Assembly: GCF_008725655.1 (NCBI RefSeq)
Contig: NZ_VYXP01000005.1
Coordinates: forward strand, 208,209 to 272,208
Source: Marinihelvus fidelis
GTDB lineage: Bacteria; Pseudomonadota; Gammaproteobacteria; Xanthomonadales; SZUA-36
DNA: 64,000 nucleotides
Reading direction: 5' to 3'
In this document: piece by piece, positions 11,595 through 19,745 of the stretch
How the letters are laid out: the number at the start of each line of letters is the position of its first letter
How positions within the stretch are numbered: position 1 is the first letter of the stretch
Made by a program: the position numbers and the translations under genes
Notes under the pieces: model-generated
What the model was told of the DNA's origin: nothing
What the model saw: the letters and a program-made list of their open reading frames with translations, nothing else
Databases searched by the model: none

Positions 11595-11608
11595 TTGACC
11601 CTCGTCAA
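11595..11608. promoter_or_regulatory. DNR/FNR box upstream of qNOR
   Basis: TTGACCCTCGTCAA is a perfect TTGA-N6-TCAA site, 73 bp before the qNOR start at 11522. Confidence 0.85.
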
Positions 11609-11631
11609 GTCGGCTCAAATACGAAACCCGC

Positions 11632-11657
11632 AGAATGATTATCGTTAATGATTCTCA
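11632..11657. promoter_or_regulatory. Possible Fur box
   Basis: The AT-rich stretch at 11632-11657 contains AATGATTATCGTT followed by AATGATTCTCA, which resembles overlapping Fur half sites in an otherwise GC-rich region. It lies 53 bp before the start of the Cys/His-rich small protein and 25 bp from the qNOR DNR box, so iron could influence either gene. The match is by eye. Confidence 0.5.
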
Positions 11658-11709
11658 CTACCGCAGCTGTCGTATTCCCTGGAACACACGGAGAAAGGAG
11701 CTCACATTC

Positions 11710-11922
11710 ATGACAACCCAAAGGCCAGTGACCCGGAAAGCGGCCCCACAGGTGCAACGCTGCCTGGAACAATGCCACGCCCACGACGAGGCACACCCGG
11801 CCCATGACCTGAAAGGCGACTGCGCCCCCCACTGCCCATGCCGGGCAGGGGAAGGCCGCATGTGCAACCCGCTGAACCATTCACCCTGGGAAGCCGGCAC
11901 GTCAACCGGCCCCTGGCGTTAG
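11710..11922 (+). CDS. Small Cys/His-rich protein
   Basis: The product is 70 aa with an AAAGGAG ribosome site at a good distance from ATG 11710. It has five Cys and six His residues, clustered as CLEQCHAHDEAHPAH and CAPHCPCRAGEGRMC, a spacing that suggests metal or haem binding. There is no signal peptide or membrane helix. A possible Fur box lies just upstream, so an iron-related role is reasonable but unproven. It does not match HemP or Bfd by sequence. It converges with the ABC permease gene. No family is recognised. Confidence 0.55.
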   Translation: MTTQRPVTRKAAPQVQRCLEQCHAHDEAHPAHDLKGDCAPHCPCRAGEGRMCNPLNHSPWEAGTSTGPWR

Positions 11923-11965
11923 CAGCAAAGCCCACCACGCCGCCGCACCCGGTAGCTGGTGAGCG

Positions 11966-13156
11966 TTACTGCTCCCGGAGCGCGAGTGCCACGGGCGTGC
12001 GAGCCGCCCGGATCGCCGGGAAGAACCCGCCAATGAGCCCGATGATCGCCGCGAACACGATGCCCTGGATCAGTAGTGGCAGGTTCACGTCAAAGGAGAA
12101 AGTAATCGCGCTGAAACTGGCCCAGTTCAGGGTGGCTGCGCGGAAGCCGTCAAAGGCCAGCCAGGCCAGGCTGCCGCCGATGGCCCCGCCGACCAGGGCC
12201 AGCAGCAGCGATTCTGCAAGCACCGAAAGCACGACCGGGCCGGAACGAAAACCCAGCGCGCGCAGCGTGGCAATCTCGCGTGTGCGCGCGGAAACCGCCG
12301 TGTACATGGTGTTCAGCGCGCCGAAGATGGCGCCCAGGCCCATGATCAGGGCGATGACGGTGCCCAGGCCGGTAATCATGTTGTACAGCGCCGTCGACTG
12401 GGCCTCGTAATACTCGGTCTCGCGCTGCACCTGTACTGACAGGCGCGCGTCGGTGGTCAGTTCGTCCTTGAGTTCCGTGAACGCCTCGGGCGAGGCCAGC
12501 CTGGCGTAGACCGCCTGGTAGGAGTTGCCGCGCCGGTAGGCATTTTGCAGCACCCGCGAGTCAACCCAGATTTCCGATTCGCCGATGCCGCCGCCGGTGC
12601 TGAAGTGGCCGACCACGGGCCAGTCCTCCTGGCCAACCTCGATCGTGTCACCCACGGCCAGGCCGGCGAATTCCTCGGCCGCACCCAGGCCAACCACGAC
12701 TTCGTTCAGGCCTTCCGTGTACATGCGGCCGTCGACGATCTCAAACCCGTCGCGAACCTTGGTGGCCGCCATCTCGATGCCGCGCAACGGCACGTTGGCG
12801 TCGGTGCCGGCGGAGGCCATCGGCAGGTTGATGATGACGAACAGTTCGGCCGAGGCCACCACGCCATCGGCGTCGCGCGCCAGGCCGGGGCCTTCCTTGA
12901 TGACGCGGACCTCGTCGCCACCCAGGCCGCTGGTCATCTCGGTGTCGGCGCCGGCGCGCAACACGATGACATTGGCCCCGTCGGCCGAAGCGCGCATGGT
13001 CTGCAACACGCCCTGGGCGATGGACAACACGCCGACCATCACCGCGACCACGCCGGCAATGCCCAGCAGCGCCGTCAGTGACGAGCCCAGGCGCTGCGGC
13101 AACGAGGCCAGGCTGAAACGGATGACGGCGAAGACCTGTGTGAACCAGCTGAACAT
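11966..13156 (-). CDS. FtsX/MacB-type ABC transporter permease
   Basis: The product is 396 aa. One N-terminal membrane helix (residues about 28-50) is followed by a large periplasmic MacB-type domain (about 55-265) and three C-terminal helices, the FtsX fold. The motif ARTREIATLRALGFRSG before the second helix is typical of the family. It is the last of four genes (adaptor, ATPase, permease, permease) on the minus strand. The set resembles MacAB or LolCDE exporters, which push substrates out of the periplasm rather than across the inner membrane. Substrate unknown. Confidence 0.85.
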   Translation of the reverse strand: MFSWFTQVFAVIRFSLASLPQRLGSSLTALLGIAGVVAVMVGVLSIAQGVLQTMRASADGANVIVLRAGADTEMTSGLGGDEVRVIKEGPGLARDADGVVASAELFVIINLPMASAGTDANVPLRGIEMAATKVRDGFEIVDGRMYTEGLNEVVVGLGAAEEFAGLAVGDTIEVGQEDWPVVGHFSTGGGIGESEIWVDSRVLQNAYRRGNSYQAVYARLASPEAFTELKDELTTDARLSVQVQRETEYYEAQSTALYNMITGLGTVIALIMGLGAIFGALNTMYTAVSARTREIATLRALGFRSGPVVLSVLAESLLLALVGGAIGGSLAWLAFDGFRAATLNWASFSAITFSFDVNLPLLIQGIVFAAIIGLIGGFFPAIRAARTPVALALREQ

Positions 13157-13169
13157 CAGGCGTCCCCGC

Positions 13170-14318
13170 TCATCGTCTCAAGGCGTCGGCGACGCGCAGC
13201 TTCTGTGCCGAACGCGCCGGCAGGATGCCGGCCACAACGGCCAGCACGACAATCAGTACCAGGCCGAGAATCACATCTTTCACTGGCAGGTAGAACATCG
13301 GCAGCATATTGCCGGTGGGGTCACCGCCAGCCACCAGCAGCGCGGCCAGGCCCAGCCCCAGCAGGCCGCCGATGGCGGTCAGCACCAGCGCCTCGCCCAG
13401 CACCAGCCCCAGCACCGCGCCGTCGGTGAAACCAATGGCTTTCAGCACCGCCAGTTCGTTGGTGCGCTCGCGCACGGTGTAGGCCATGGTGTTGGCCGCC
13501 ACCAGCAGGATGGTGAAGAACACCGCAGCGACAATGCACATGATGATGAAGCCGATATTGCCAATCTGGTTGGCAAAGCCCTGGATAAATGCGCCCTCGG
13601 GCTCCGTCTTTGTCTCTGCAGAAGAGTTGGCGAACAGCGCGTCCACCGCGGTGGCAATTTCGCCGGCGCGTGCGGGGTCGGTCACGCGCACGGTGTACCA
13701 GCCCACCTGGCCCTGGCCGTACTGCCTGGCCTCGTCGAGATAATCGTACTGAAAGAACAGCTGCGTGGTATCCGTGCCCTTTTCCGCGCCGTCGTAAATG
13801 CCGACGATCTCGAAGTCCCAGCTGTCGCCACTCTTGTTGGGCCAGATGGGAGAATTCAGCGGCACCCGGTCACCCACGTTCCAGCCAAACCGCTCCGCCG
13901 TCTTGCGGCCGACGATGGCGCCCGTACGGGTGTTGATAAACGCCTGTTTTTCGGCGTCGCCCAGCACGAACTCCGGGAACATGTCGAAGAGCTCCGCCGG
14001 CTCCATGGCGACGCTGGGAAAAAAGTTGCGCGGTTCCTGGTAAATGCCGCCAAACCAGGACTGGTGCACGGCGTTATCGACACCGTCGAGGCGCTCCATG
14101 TCCGCTTCGTAGCTCTTCGGCAGGCTGTTGATCAACGACACCTTCTCGCGGGTGATCAGGCGATCTTCACCGGCCACCTCGATGCCCGCCGTAAAGGCGA
14201 CGCGAATGGCAGCCAGGTAACCGAACAGCAGGAACGCCACGGCAATCGAACCGACGGTCAGGATCGTTCGCGTCTTGCTGCGCTTCAGGTTGCCGAAGAT
14301 GAGGCCGAGGAATTTCAT
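13170..14318 (-). CDS. FtsX/MacB-type ABC transporter permease
   Basis: The product is 382 aa with the same topology as the next permease: an N-terminal helix after a basic start (KRSKTRTILTVGSIAVAFLLFG), a periplasmic domain, and three C-terminal helices with VRERTNELAVLKAIGFTDG. The two permeases differ enough to act as a heterodimer, as LolC and LolE do. It lies 13 bp before the second permease and 15 bp after the ATPase. Confidence 0.85.
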   Translation of the reverse strand: MKFLGLIFGNLKRSKTRTILTVGSIAVAFLLFGYLAAIRVAFTAGIEVAGEDRLITREKVSLINSLPKSYEADMERLDGVDNAVHQSWFGGIYQEPRNFFPSVAMEPAELFDMFPEFVLGDAEKQAFINTRTGAIVGRKTAERFGWNVGDRVPLNSPIWPNKSGDSWDFEIVGIYDGAEKGTDTTQLFFQYDYLDEARQYGQGQVGWYTVRVTDPARAGEIATAVDALFANSSAETKTEPEGAFIQGFANQIGNIGFIIMCIVAAVFFTILLVAANTMAYTVRERTNELAVLKAIGFTDGAVLGLVLGEALVLTAIGGLLGLGLAALLVAGGDPTGNMLPMFYLPVKDVILGLVLIVVLAVVAGILPARSAQKLRVADALRR

Positions 14319-14333
14319 GCGCGGATATCCGGC

Positions 14334-15044
14334 TCAGTCCACGGGGTCCGTGACCAGCCGGCCCTTGTCCAGGTGCAGGGTTCGGCTGGCGCGCTCGGCG
14401 GCGCGCGGGTCATGGGTCACCATGATGATGGTCTTGCCCTGCTGCTGGTTCAGCGCCGTCAGCAGGTCCAGGATTTCGTCGCCGGACTTGCGGTCCAGGT
14501 CGCCGGTGGGTTCGTCACAGAGCAACACGGTGGGGTCGGTGACGATGGCGCGGGCGATGCCGGTGCGTTGCTGTTCGCCACCGGACATCTGCCGCGGGAA
14601 ATGGCCCATGCGGTGGCCCAGCCCGACGACCTCCAGGGCAATCTGGGCGCGCTTCTTGCGCTCGGCGGCTGACAGCTTGGTCAACAGCAACGGCAACTCG
14701 ACGTTCTTGCGTGCGTTCAACACCGGCATCAGGTTGTAGAACTGGAACACCAGGCCGATGTGGCGGGCACGCCAGCCGGCCAGGCGGCGGTTGGAGAGGT
14801 TGTCGATGCGCTGCCCGGCCACGGTGACCGAGCCCTGGCTGGGCCGGTCCAGGCCGCCAACCAGGTTCAGCAGTGTCGATTTGCCGGAGCCGGACGGCCC
14901 CATCAGCGCCAGGAACTCGCCCTTCGGGATCTGCAGGTCCAGGCCACCCAGCACGTGGACTTCTTCAGAGCCGCGCTTGAAGACCTTGTCGACACCACGG
15001 ACATCGACCAGCCGTCGGTCGTCGACTTTCTCCATCTCAGCCAT
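14334..15044 (-). CDS. LolD/MacB-type ABC transporter ATPase
   Basis: The product is 236 aa, a stand-alone nucleotide-binding domain. Walker A is GPSGSGKST, the Q-loop is FQFYNLMP, the signature is MSGGEQQRTGIARAI, and Walker B is VLLCDEPTGDLD followed by an H-loop TH. This is the LolD/MacB/FtsE subgroup that energises FtsX-type permeases. Its start overlaps the last base of the adaptor's stop, so the genes are translationally coupled. Confidence 0.9.
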   Translation of the reverse strand: MAEMEKVDDRRLVDVRGVDKVFKRGSEEVHVLGGLDLQIPKGEFLALMGPSGSGKSTLLNLVGGLDRPSQGSVTVAGQRIDNLSNRRLAGWRARHIGLVFQFYNLMPVLNARKNVELPLLLTKLSAAERKKRAQIALEVVGLGHRMGHFPRQMSGGEQQRTGIARAIVTDPTVLLCDEPTGDLDRKSGDEILDLLTALNQQQGKTIIMVTHDPRAAERASRTLHLDKGRLVTDPVD

Positions 15045-16264
15045 CAGTTTCTCACCTTCACTTGTGTACCGTCCTCGAGCCCGGCCGGCGCGTTCAGGAT
15101 AACCCGTTCGCCGCCCGAAAGTCCTGATACCACTAGAATTTCGTCGTCCTGGCGCCCGCCAGTCGCGACGGCCCGACGCTCGATCACGCCGTCACCGCCC
15201 ACCACCCAGGCAATGTCACGTTCGCCCACGCGGGTCAGCGCATTGGCCGGCACCCGTGCCACGGCCACCGGGCCGGCATCTTCGGCCGCGCCGGCCTGGT
15301 CATCCTTGAAGCCCACCTTCACGCCCATGTCGGGCAGGATGCGCGGATCCAGCTCATCGAAGCCGACCCGCACCTCGACGGTCGCGCGCTGGCGGTCGGC
15401 CGTGGGGATGATGGCGATCACGTGGCAGGGAATCGACCAGTCCGGATAGGCATCCAGCGTGGCGACCACCGCCTGCCCCGGCCGGACACGGTTGATGTAG
15501 GCCTCGTTGACGTCGATCTCGATTTCCAGCGAGGACATGTCGACCAGGGTGCCGATGCCGGTACGGGTGAACCCGCCGCCGGCCGAGACCGGCGAGATCA
15601 TCTCGCCGGGTTGCGCGTTCTTGGCCACGATCACGCCGTCGAACGGCGCACGGATGATGGTGTCGTCGAGTTGTTGGCGGTAGATATCGAGCTGCCGCTC
15701 GGCCACCTTGATGTCGGCTTCGACACGCTTGAGCCTTGCCGCCAGTGACTCGGCTGAAGCGCGGGCACTGTCCATCTCGGCCTCACTGGCCAGCTGGCGC
15801 TCGACCAGGCTTTGGGTGCGTTCGAAGCGGGCGTTGGCTTCGCTGAGCAATGCCTGGGTCTCCGCGCGCTGGGTCTGGGCCGAGGCCAGTTGCGCTTCCG
15901 CCAGCTCGAAACTGCGGCGCACATTGACGTCGTCCAGCCGGGCCAGGACCTGGCCCTGCTCGACGCGCATGCCTTCCTCGATATTGACCTCGAGCACTTG
16001 GGCGGTGAGTTTGGATGAGACGGTGGCGGCGCGGCGTGCGGTAACGTAACCGGACGCGTTCAGCACTGTGCCGGCGGCGGCACGGGACACCGCCTGGACG
16101 TTGGCGACACGCACTTCAGGCGGCGGCGGCGGGCGGAAATACCAGGCCGCCCCGCCCGCCAGGACCAGCAGCAGTAATATCACGAAGATCCATAAGCCAA
16201 CGCGGGCCGGCGGCTTCTCCGGCTCGCGTTCAATCTTCAACTGGTCCAGCTTGGATGGTTCCAT
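15044..16264 (-). CDS. MacA/HlyD-type periplasmic adaptor
   Basis: The product is 406 aa. A cytoplasmic N terminus is followed by one transmembrane helix (residues about 23-43), a biotinyl-lipoyl-like segment (SGYVTARRAATVSSKL), a coiled-coil hairpin rich in Ala, Glu and Gln (about 100-195), and beta-barrel domains with DTIIRAPFDGVIVAKNAQPG. This is the membrane-fusion protein of a tripartite exporter, first gene of the four-gene operon. It probably links the FtsX permeases to an outer-membrane channel encoded elsewhere. Confidence 0.88.
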   Translation of the reverse strand: MEPSKLDQLKIEREPEKPPARVGLWIFVILLLLVLAGGAAWYFRPPPPPEVRVANVQAVSRAAAGTVLNASGYVTARRAATVSSKLTAQVLEVNIEEGMRVEQGQVLARLDDVNVRRSFELAEAQLASAQTQRAETQALLSEANARFERTQSLVERQLASEAEMDSARASAESLAARLKRVEADIKVAERQLDIYRQQLDDTIIRAPFDGVIVAKNAQPGEMISPVSAGGGFTRTGIGTLVDMSSLEIEIDVNEAYINRVRPGQAVVATLDAYPDWSIPCHVIAIIPTADRQRATVEVRVGFDELDPRILPDMGVKVGFKDDQAGAAEDAGPVAVARVPANALTRVGERDIAWVVGGDGVIERRAVATGGRQDDEILVVSGLSGGERVILNAPAGLEDGTQVKVRN

Positions 16265-16316
16265 TAACCCTTGGCGCTTCCCCCGAAACGGGCTCCATCA
16301 TAAGCGCAAGCGGGGT

Positions 16317-16344
16317 GCGCCGCCCAGCCCTTGCCGGGCGGCGC
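16317..16344 (-). terminator. Probable terminator hairpin after the spondin gene
   Basis: A 9-bp GC stem (16317-16325 with 16336-16344) sits 14 bp beyond the stop of the minus-strand spondin gene. It lacks a long U tract on that strand, so termination efficiency is uncertain. Confidence 0.45.
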
Positions 16345-16357
16345 CTTTCAACGGGTG

Positions 16358-17002
16358 TCAGTCGACCTTGCGGATGGTGATGCGCGCGACCGGGTTGCGC
16401 CAGTCGTGGTCGGCAGCGCCCAGGTCCCCGGCGCCCTGGATGCCGCGGCTGACATGCACGAAACCCTCGCCCAGGCCATCGGAAAACGGTTCGCCACCGC
16501 ACATCGGGCCGGGAATGCTGGCGCACAGCTCGTCGTTGTCCTCGCTGCCGGCGTCATAGGCGACGGCGGTCATCGTGGCATGCGTGCGCGGCAGTTCGAC
16601 GGCGTTGAGCGCAACAAAGCTGTCGTTGGTGGGCAACAGCATGCCGGCCAGGCTCAGGCGTGCGCCTGGGCGGCGCGGCGCCGCCAGCCAGACCGTGCGT
16701 GACTGGCCGGGGCCGATCAACCCGTTGTCGGTGGCCGCCATGTCGAACGCGGCGTCGTACAGGTCGGCGGCGATCCCGGACGTGTCACCGCCCTCGGCCA
16801 TGTCCGCCAGCGCCTGCGACGGCGCCGAGCCCAGCTCGAACAGGGTCGGGCCGGCCTCGTGCGTGGTCGCCAGCACCGGCGTGAAGTACTGCCCCGGGGT
16901 GATGTTGGTGATCGTCACTTCGTAATGCGCGTACGGCCCGGCATGCGCGGAGGCGGCGGTGAACGCGGCCAGCACGGCCATGGTCTTCAGAAGGGTTTTC
17001 AT
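16358..17002 (-). CDS. Secreted spondin-domain protein
   Basis: The product is 214 aa with a clear signal peptide (cleavage after AHA, about residue 21). The rest matches a bacterial spondin N-domain: YEVTITNITPGQYFTPVLATTHE near the start, a central PGQSRTVWL strand, and a C-terminal region with two Cys that could form a disulfide (ELCASIPGPMCGGE). Such proteins are exported and thought to be surface or adhesive factors; no function is established. It stands alone, divergent from the two-component operon. Confidence 0.75.
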   Translation of the reverse strand: MKTLLKTMAVLAAFTAASAHAGPYAHYEVTITNITPGQYFTPVLATTHEAGPTLFELGSAPSQALADMAEGGDTSGIAADLYDAAFDMAATDNGLIGPGQSRTVWLAAPRRPGARLSLAGMLLPTNDSFVALNAVELPRTHATMTAVAYDAGSEDNDELCASIPGPMCGGEPFSDGLGEGFVHVSRGIQGAGDLGAADHDWRNPVARITIRKVD

Positions 17003-17144
17003 CGTGAGTTCTCCAGTTTGGTGTGTCTTGCGGCCGGCACATCAGGCGCCGGAACCGAGGACCATTGTGGTGAGCAGATTTCCCGTGCCGGTCACGGCAG
17101 GAGAACCGGATCTGCACTGCGCGGGATTCCTCAACACACTGAAA

Positions 17145-17199
17145 TAACGAAACTTTTAAAATATCCGGCCGAATCGCCGTGATACTTTCGTTACTTTTC
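17145..17199. promoter_or_regulatory. Inverted AACGAAA / TTTCGTT pair upstream of the response regulator
   Basis: AACGAAA and TTTCGTT form an inverted pair about 35 bp apart in an AT-rich stretch, in the 234-bp region between the spondin gene and the response regulator. It could be an operator, for example for autoregulation. Apart from this pair nothing distinctive was seen in the region. Confidence 0.3.
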
Positions 17200-17236
17200 G
17201 GGTCTAGTTTTCCGGGAGACCTGCCGGAGAGCGAAT

Positions 17237-18007
17237 ATGCGAGAGCACGACCTGAAGGAGCACCGGGTGCTGGTGGTGGAGGACGAGGGCGACATCGCCC
17301 GGCTGCTGGAACTGCACCTGCGCGATGCCGGCTGCGACGTCGAACTGGCTGCCGACGGCCACGAAGGGTTGAGCAAGGCCTTCGCCCGCGACTGGGACCT
17401 GGTGATCCTTGACCTGCGCCTGCCCGGGCCCGATGGCCTGAGCATCTGTCGCGCGTTGAGGCGCGAGGAGCGCTATGTGCCCATCCTGATGCTCACCTCC
17501 AAGTCATCGGAGCTGGACCGTGTACTGGGCCTGGAGCTAGGGGCCGACGACTACGTCACCAAGCCCTTCAGCGTGTCCGAACTGATGGCGCGAGTGAAGG
17601 CCATATTCCGCCGCGTGGACTCACTGGAACGGCGCGCGCCGGGCGGGGGGCTGGTCAGCGCCGGGCCGCTGGTGATCGACATGCCCTGCCGCGAAGTCAC
17701 GCTGGACGGCGAGCCCGTTGCGCTGACCACGCGCGAGTTCGACCTGCTGGCGCATTTCGCGCGCTACCCCGGCCAGGTATTTTCCAGGGCGCAGCTGTTG
17801 GACAGCGTCTGGGGCTATGGCCACGAGGGTTACGAGCACACCGTCAACTCGCACATCAACCGTCTGCGCTCGAAGATCGAACCCGACCCGTCCAGCCCGG
17901 AGCTGATCGTGACGGTCTGGGGCGTGGGCTACAAACTGGACGCGCGCGCCAACCCGGCACCGGCGACCAGCGGTAACGTCACGCGCCTGCACGGTCACGC
18001 GCGTTAA
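17237..18007 (+). CDS. OmpR-family response regulator
   Basis: The product is 256 aa. The receiver domain (about 10-123) has the acidic pair ED at 15-16, phosphoacceptor Asp59 in VILDLRLPG, and the switch Lys in YVTKPF. A winged-helix DNA-binding domain follows (about 145-240), with TTREFDLLAHFARYPG, VWGYGHEGYEHTVNSHINRLRSK cut by its usual turn, and GVGYKL. It is followed 7 bp later by its histidine kinase. The signal and target genes are unknown; the nearby exporter and spondin genes are candidates only by position. Confidence 0.92.
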   Translation: MREHDLKEHRVLVVEDEGDIARLLELHLRDAGCDVELAADGHEGLSKAFARDWDLVILDLRLPGPDGLSICRALRREERYVPILMLTSKSSELDRVLGLELGADDYVTKPFSVSELMARVKAIFRRVDSLERRAPGGGLVSAGPLVIDMPCREVTLDGEPVALTTREFDLLAHFARYPGQVFSRAQLLDSVWGYGHEGYEHTVNSHINRLRSKIEPDPSSPELIVTVWGVGYKLDARANPAPATSGNVTRLHGHAR

Positions 18008-18014
18008 CCGGTCG

Positions 18015-19502
18015 ATGCCCATGAACCCGTTCCGCACCCTGTTCTTTCGCTTATCGCTGGCGCTGCTGGCCATCATCGCCCTGGCCGGCGGCGCCTTTTT
18101 TATTGTCGAGCAGTACAGCCTGCGTAACTACCACGAGGAAATCACCCAGCGACTGAACGCGGCGATCGCCATGTACGTCACCGGCGAACGCCAGCTGATC
18201 GAGAACGGCCAGGTGAACCGCCAGGCCCTGGAAACGCTGTCGCAGCAGGCCATGGTGATCAACCCGACCGTGGAGATCTACCTGCTGGGCCTGGACGGGC
18301 GCATCATCGATCACGCGGTGCCACCGGACAGCCTGCGGACCGATCGTGTCGACCTGGCCCCCGTCCAGGCGCTGATCGGCGGTGAGGCGAGCATGCCACT
18401 GCGCGGCACCGACCCCCGCAGCGAACGCGAGAAGGTGTTCTCCGCCCACCCGGTCCTGCAGGACGATGAACTGCAGGGCTACCTGTACGCCGTGCTGGGC
18501 GGGCAGAAGTACGACGCCATCGCCGACAGCGTGCGAGGCAGCCATGTTCAGCGCGTCAGCATCGGTGCCGCACTGGCCATCACCGGCGCCGCCTTCGCCG
18601 CCGGCCTGCTGGTGTTTGGCCTGCTGACCCGGCGCCTGGCCCGGCTGACGGCCGATGTCCGCGCCTTTACCGCCACCGGGTTGACCGGTGACACCCCGCC
18701 ACCACGGATTCCCGCCGCCCGCACCCCCGGGCGTGACGAAATCGGCGAGCTGCGCGCCGCCTTCGCGCGCATGGCCGACAAGCTCATCGAGCAGTTCGAC
18801 GACCTGAAAGAAACCGACCGGCTGCGCCGTGAACTGATCAGCAACGTGTCACACGACCTGCGCACGCCGCTGGCCTCGATGCACGGCTACGTGGAAACAC
18901 TGCTGATCCGCAACGACCGCATGGATGCCGATGAGCGCCGTCGTTACCTTGAAATCACCCGCAAGCACAGCCTGCGGCTGCGGCGGCTGATCGGCGACCT
19001 GTTCGAACTGTCAAAACTGGAGTCCGCCAGCATCCAGCCTGCACCCGAAGCCTTCTCGCTGGCCGAGCTGCTACAGGACGTGACCCAGGAATTCGAACTG
19101 GAAGCGGAGCGCCGGGGCATTTCGATGAAAGTCGCCGGCCAGCCGGCGGGCAGTCGCGTCTTTGCCGATATCGGCCTGGTGCAACGCGTGCTGGAAAACC
19201 TGGTAAGAAACGCCATACGCCACACACCCGCCGGCGGCGAAGTCACCCTGACGCTTGAACCACGCCCCGACCGCGTGGCCGTCGAGGTCGCAGACACCGG
19301 CTGCGGCATTCCGGCCGACGAACTCGAACACGTATTCGACCGCTGCTACCGCGGAAAATCGCCTGACGAAGCCTCGGATTCCGCCGGCCTGGGCCTGGCC
19401 ATCGTCCACAAGATCCTCGACCTCCACGACAGCCGCATCACCGTCACCAGCGAAGTCGATCGCGGCACCACCTTCCGCTTCGACCTCCCCACCGCCGCGT
19501 GA
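18015..19502 (+). CDS. Sensor histidine kinase
   Basis: The product is 495 aa: an N-terminal membrane helix (about 13-31), a periplasmic sensor domain (about 32-180), a second helix (about 181-205), a HAMP linker, the dimerisation/phosphotransfer helix with His280 in SHDLRTP, and a catalytic domain with N box (NLVRNAIRHTP), G1 (DTGCGIP), F box and G2 (GLGLAI). It pairs with the response regulator directly upstream. Its stop codon TGA (19500-19502) is the first TGA of a heptamer array, so the array fixes the C terminus. Confidence 0.92.
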   Translation: MPMNPFRTLFFRLSLALLAIIALAGGAFFIVEQYSLRNYHEEITQRLNAAIAMYVTGERQLIENGQVNRQALETLSQQAMVINPTVEIYLLGLDGRIIDHAVPPDSLRTDRVDLAPVQALIGGEASMPLRGTDPRSEREKVFSAHPVLQDDELQGYLYAVLGGQKYDAIADSVRGSHVQRVSIGAALAITGAAFAAGLLVFGLLTRRLARLTADVRAFTATGLTGDTPPPRIPAARTPGRDEIGELRAAFARMADKLIEQFDDLKETDRLRRELISNVSHDLRTPLASMHGYVETLLIRNDRMDADERRRYLEITRKHSLRLRRLIGDLFELSKLESASIQPAPEAFSLAELLQDVTQEFELEAERRGISMKVAGQPAGSRVFADIGLVQRVLENLVRNAIRHTPAGGEVTLTLEPRPDRVAVEVADTGCGIPADELEHVFDRCYRGKSPDEASDSAGLGLAIVHKILDLHDSRITVTSEVDRGTTFRFDLPTAA

Positions 19503-19576
19503 CGGGTGACGGGTGACGGGTGACGGGTGACGGGTGACGGGTGACGGGTGACGGGTGACGGGTGACGGGTGACGGG
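19500..19576 (+). repeat. Heptamer array (TGACGGG) x 11
   Basis: Eleven perfect TGACGGG units. The first TGA is the stop codon of the histidine kinase. The unit, copy number and orientation are identical to the array at 61-137. A structured element starts 35 nt further on. Confidence 0.95.
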
Positions 19577-19610
19577 AAGACGTTACGGCCTGAACACCAG
19601 TCGCGACAAT

Positions 19611-19744
19611 CGGTCCGTTGGTGTTTCCGTGACTGTTGTGCGCGGGGCTGTACGCGGCCATGGATGGCCGCGTCCAAGCGATACATGGATGTACTCGAGC
19701 GTGCCCCGCGCGCAATAGTCGCGGAAACGCCCTACAACGGAGCG
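19611..19744 (+). repeat. Structured intergenic element, copy A
   Basis: An outer stem pairs 19623-19648 with 19703-19728: 26 positions, 23 Watson-Crick and 3 G-U, no true mismatch on +. It is extended by 19611-19620 with 19735-19744 (one mismatch). The 54-nt core 19649-19702 holds two hairpins: 19652-19673 (10-bp stem) and 19682-19693 (5-bp stem), both closing on CAT-GG-ATG. Copy B at 24767-24878 has the same 54-nt core layout on the minus strand. The 3' end comes within two bases of the stop of the HerA-like gene, in a convergent intergenic region. Confidence 0.8.
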
Positions 19745-19745
19745 A

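Noticed and set aside
11523-11618. A longer N terminus for the NO reductase
   Set aside because: It would translate through the perfect DNR box, while ATG 11522 has an ideal ribosome site and starts the membrane anchor.
19500-19686. Proline/threonine/histidine repeat proteins read through the heptamer arrays
   Set aside because: These are the reverse frame of the tandem repeat, which has no stops in that direction; there is no ribosome site or domain.
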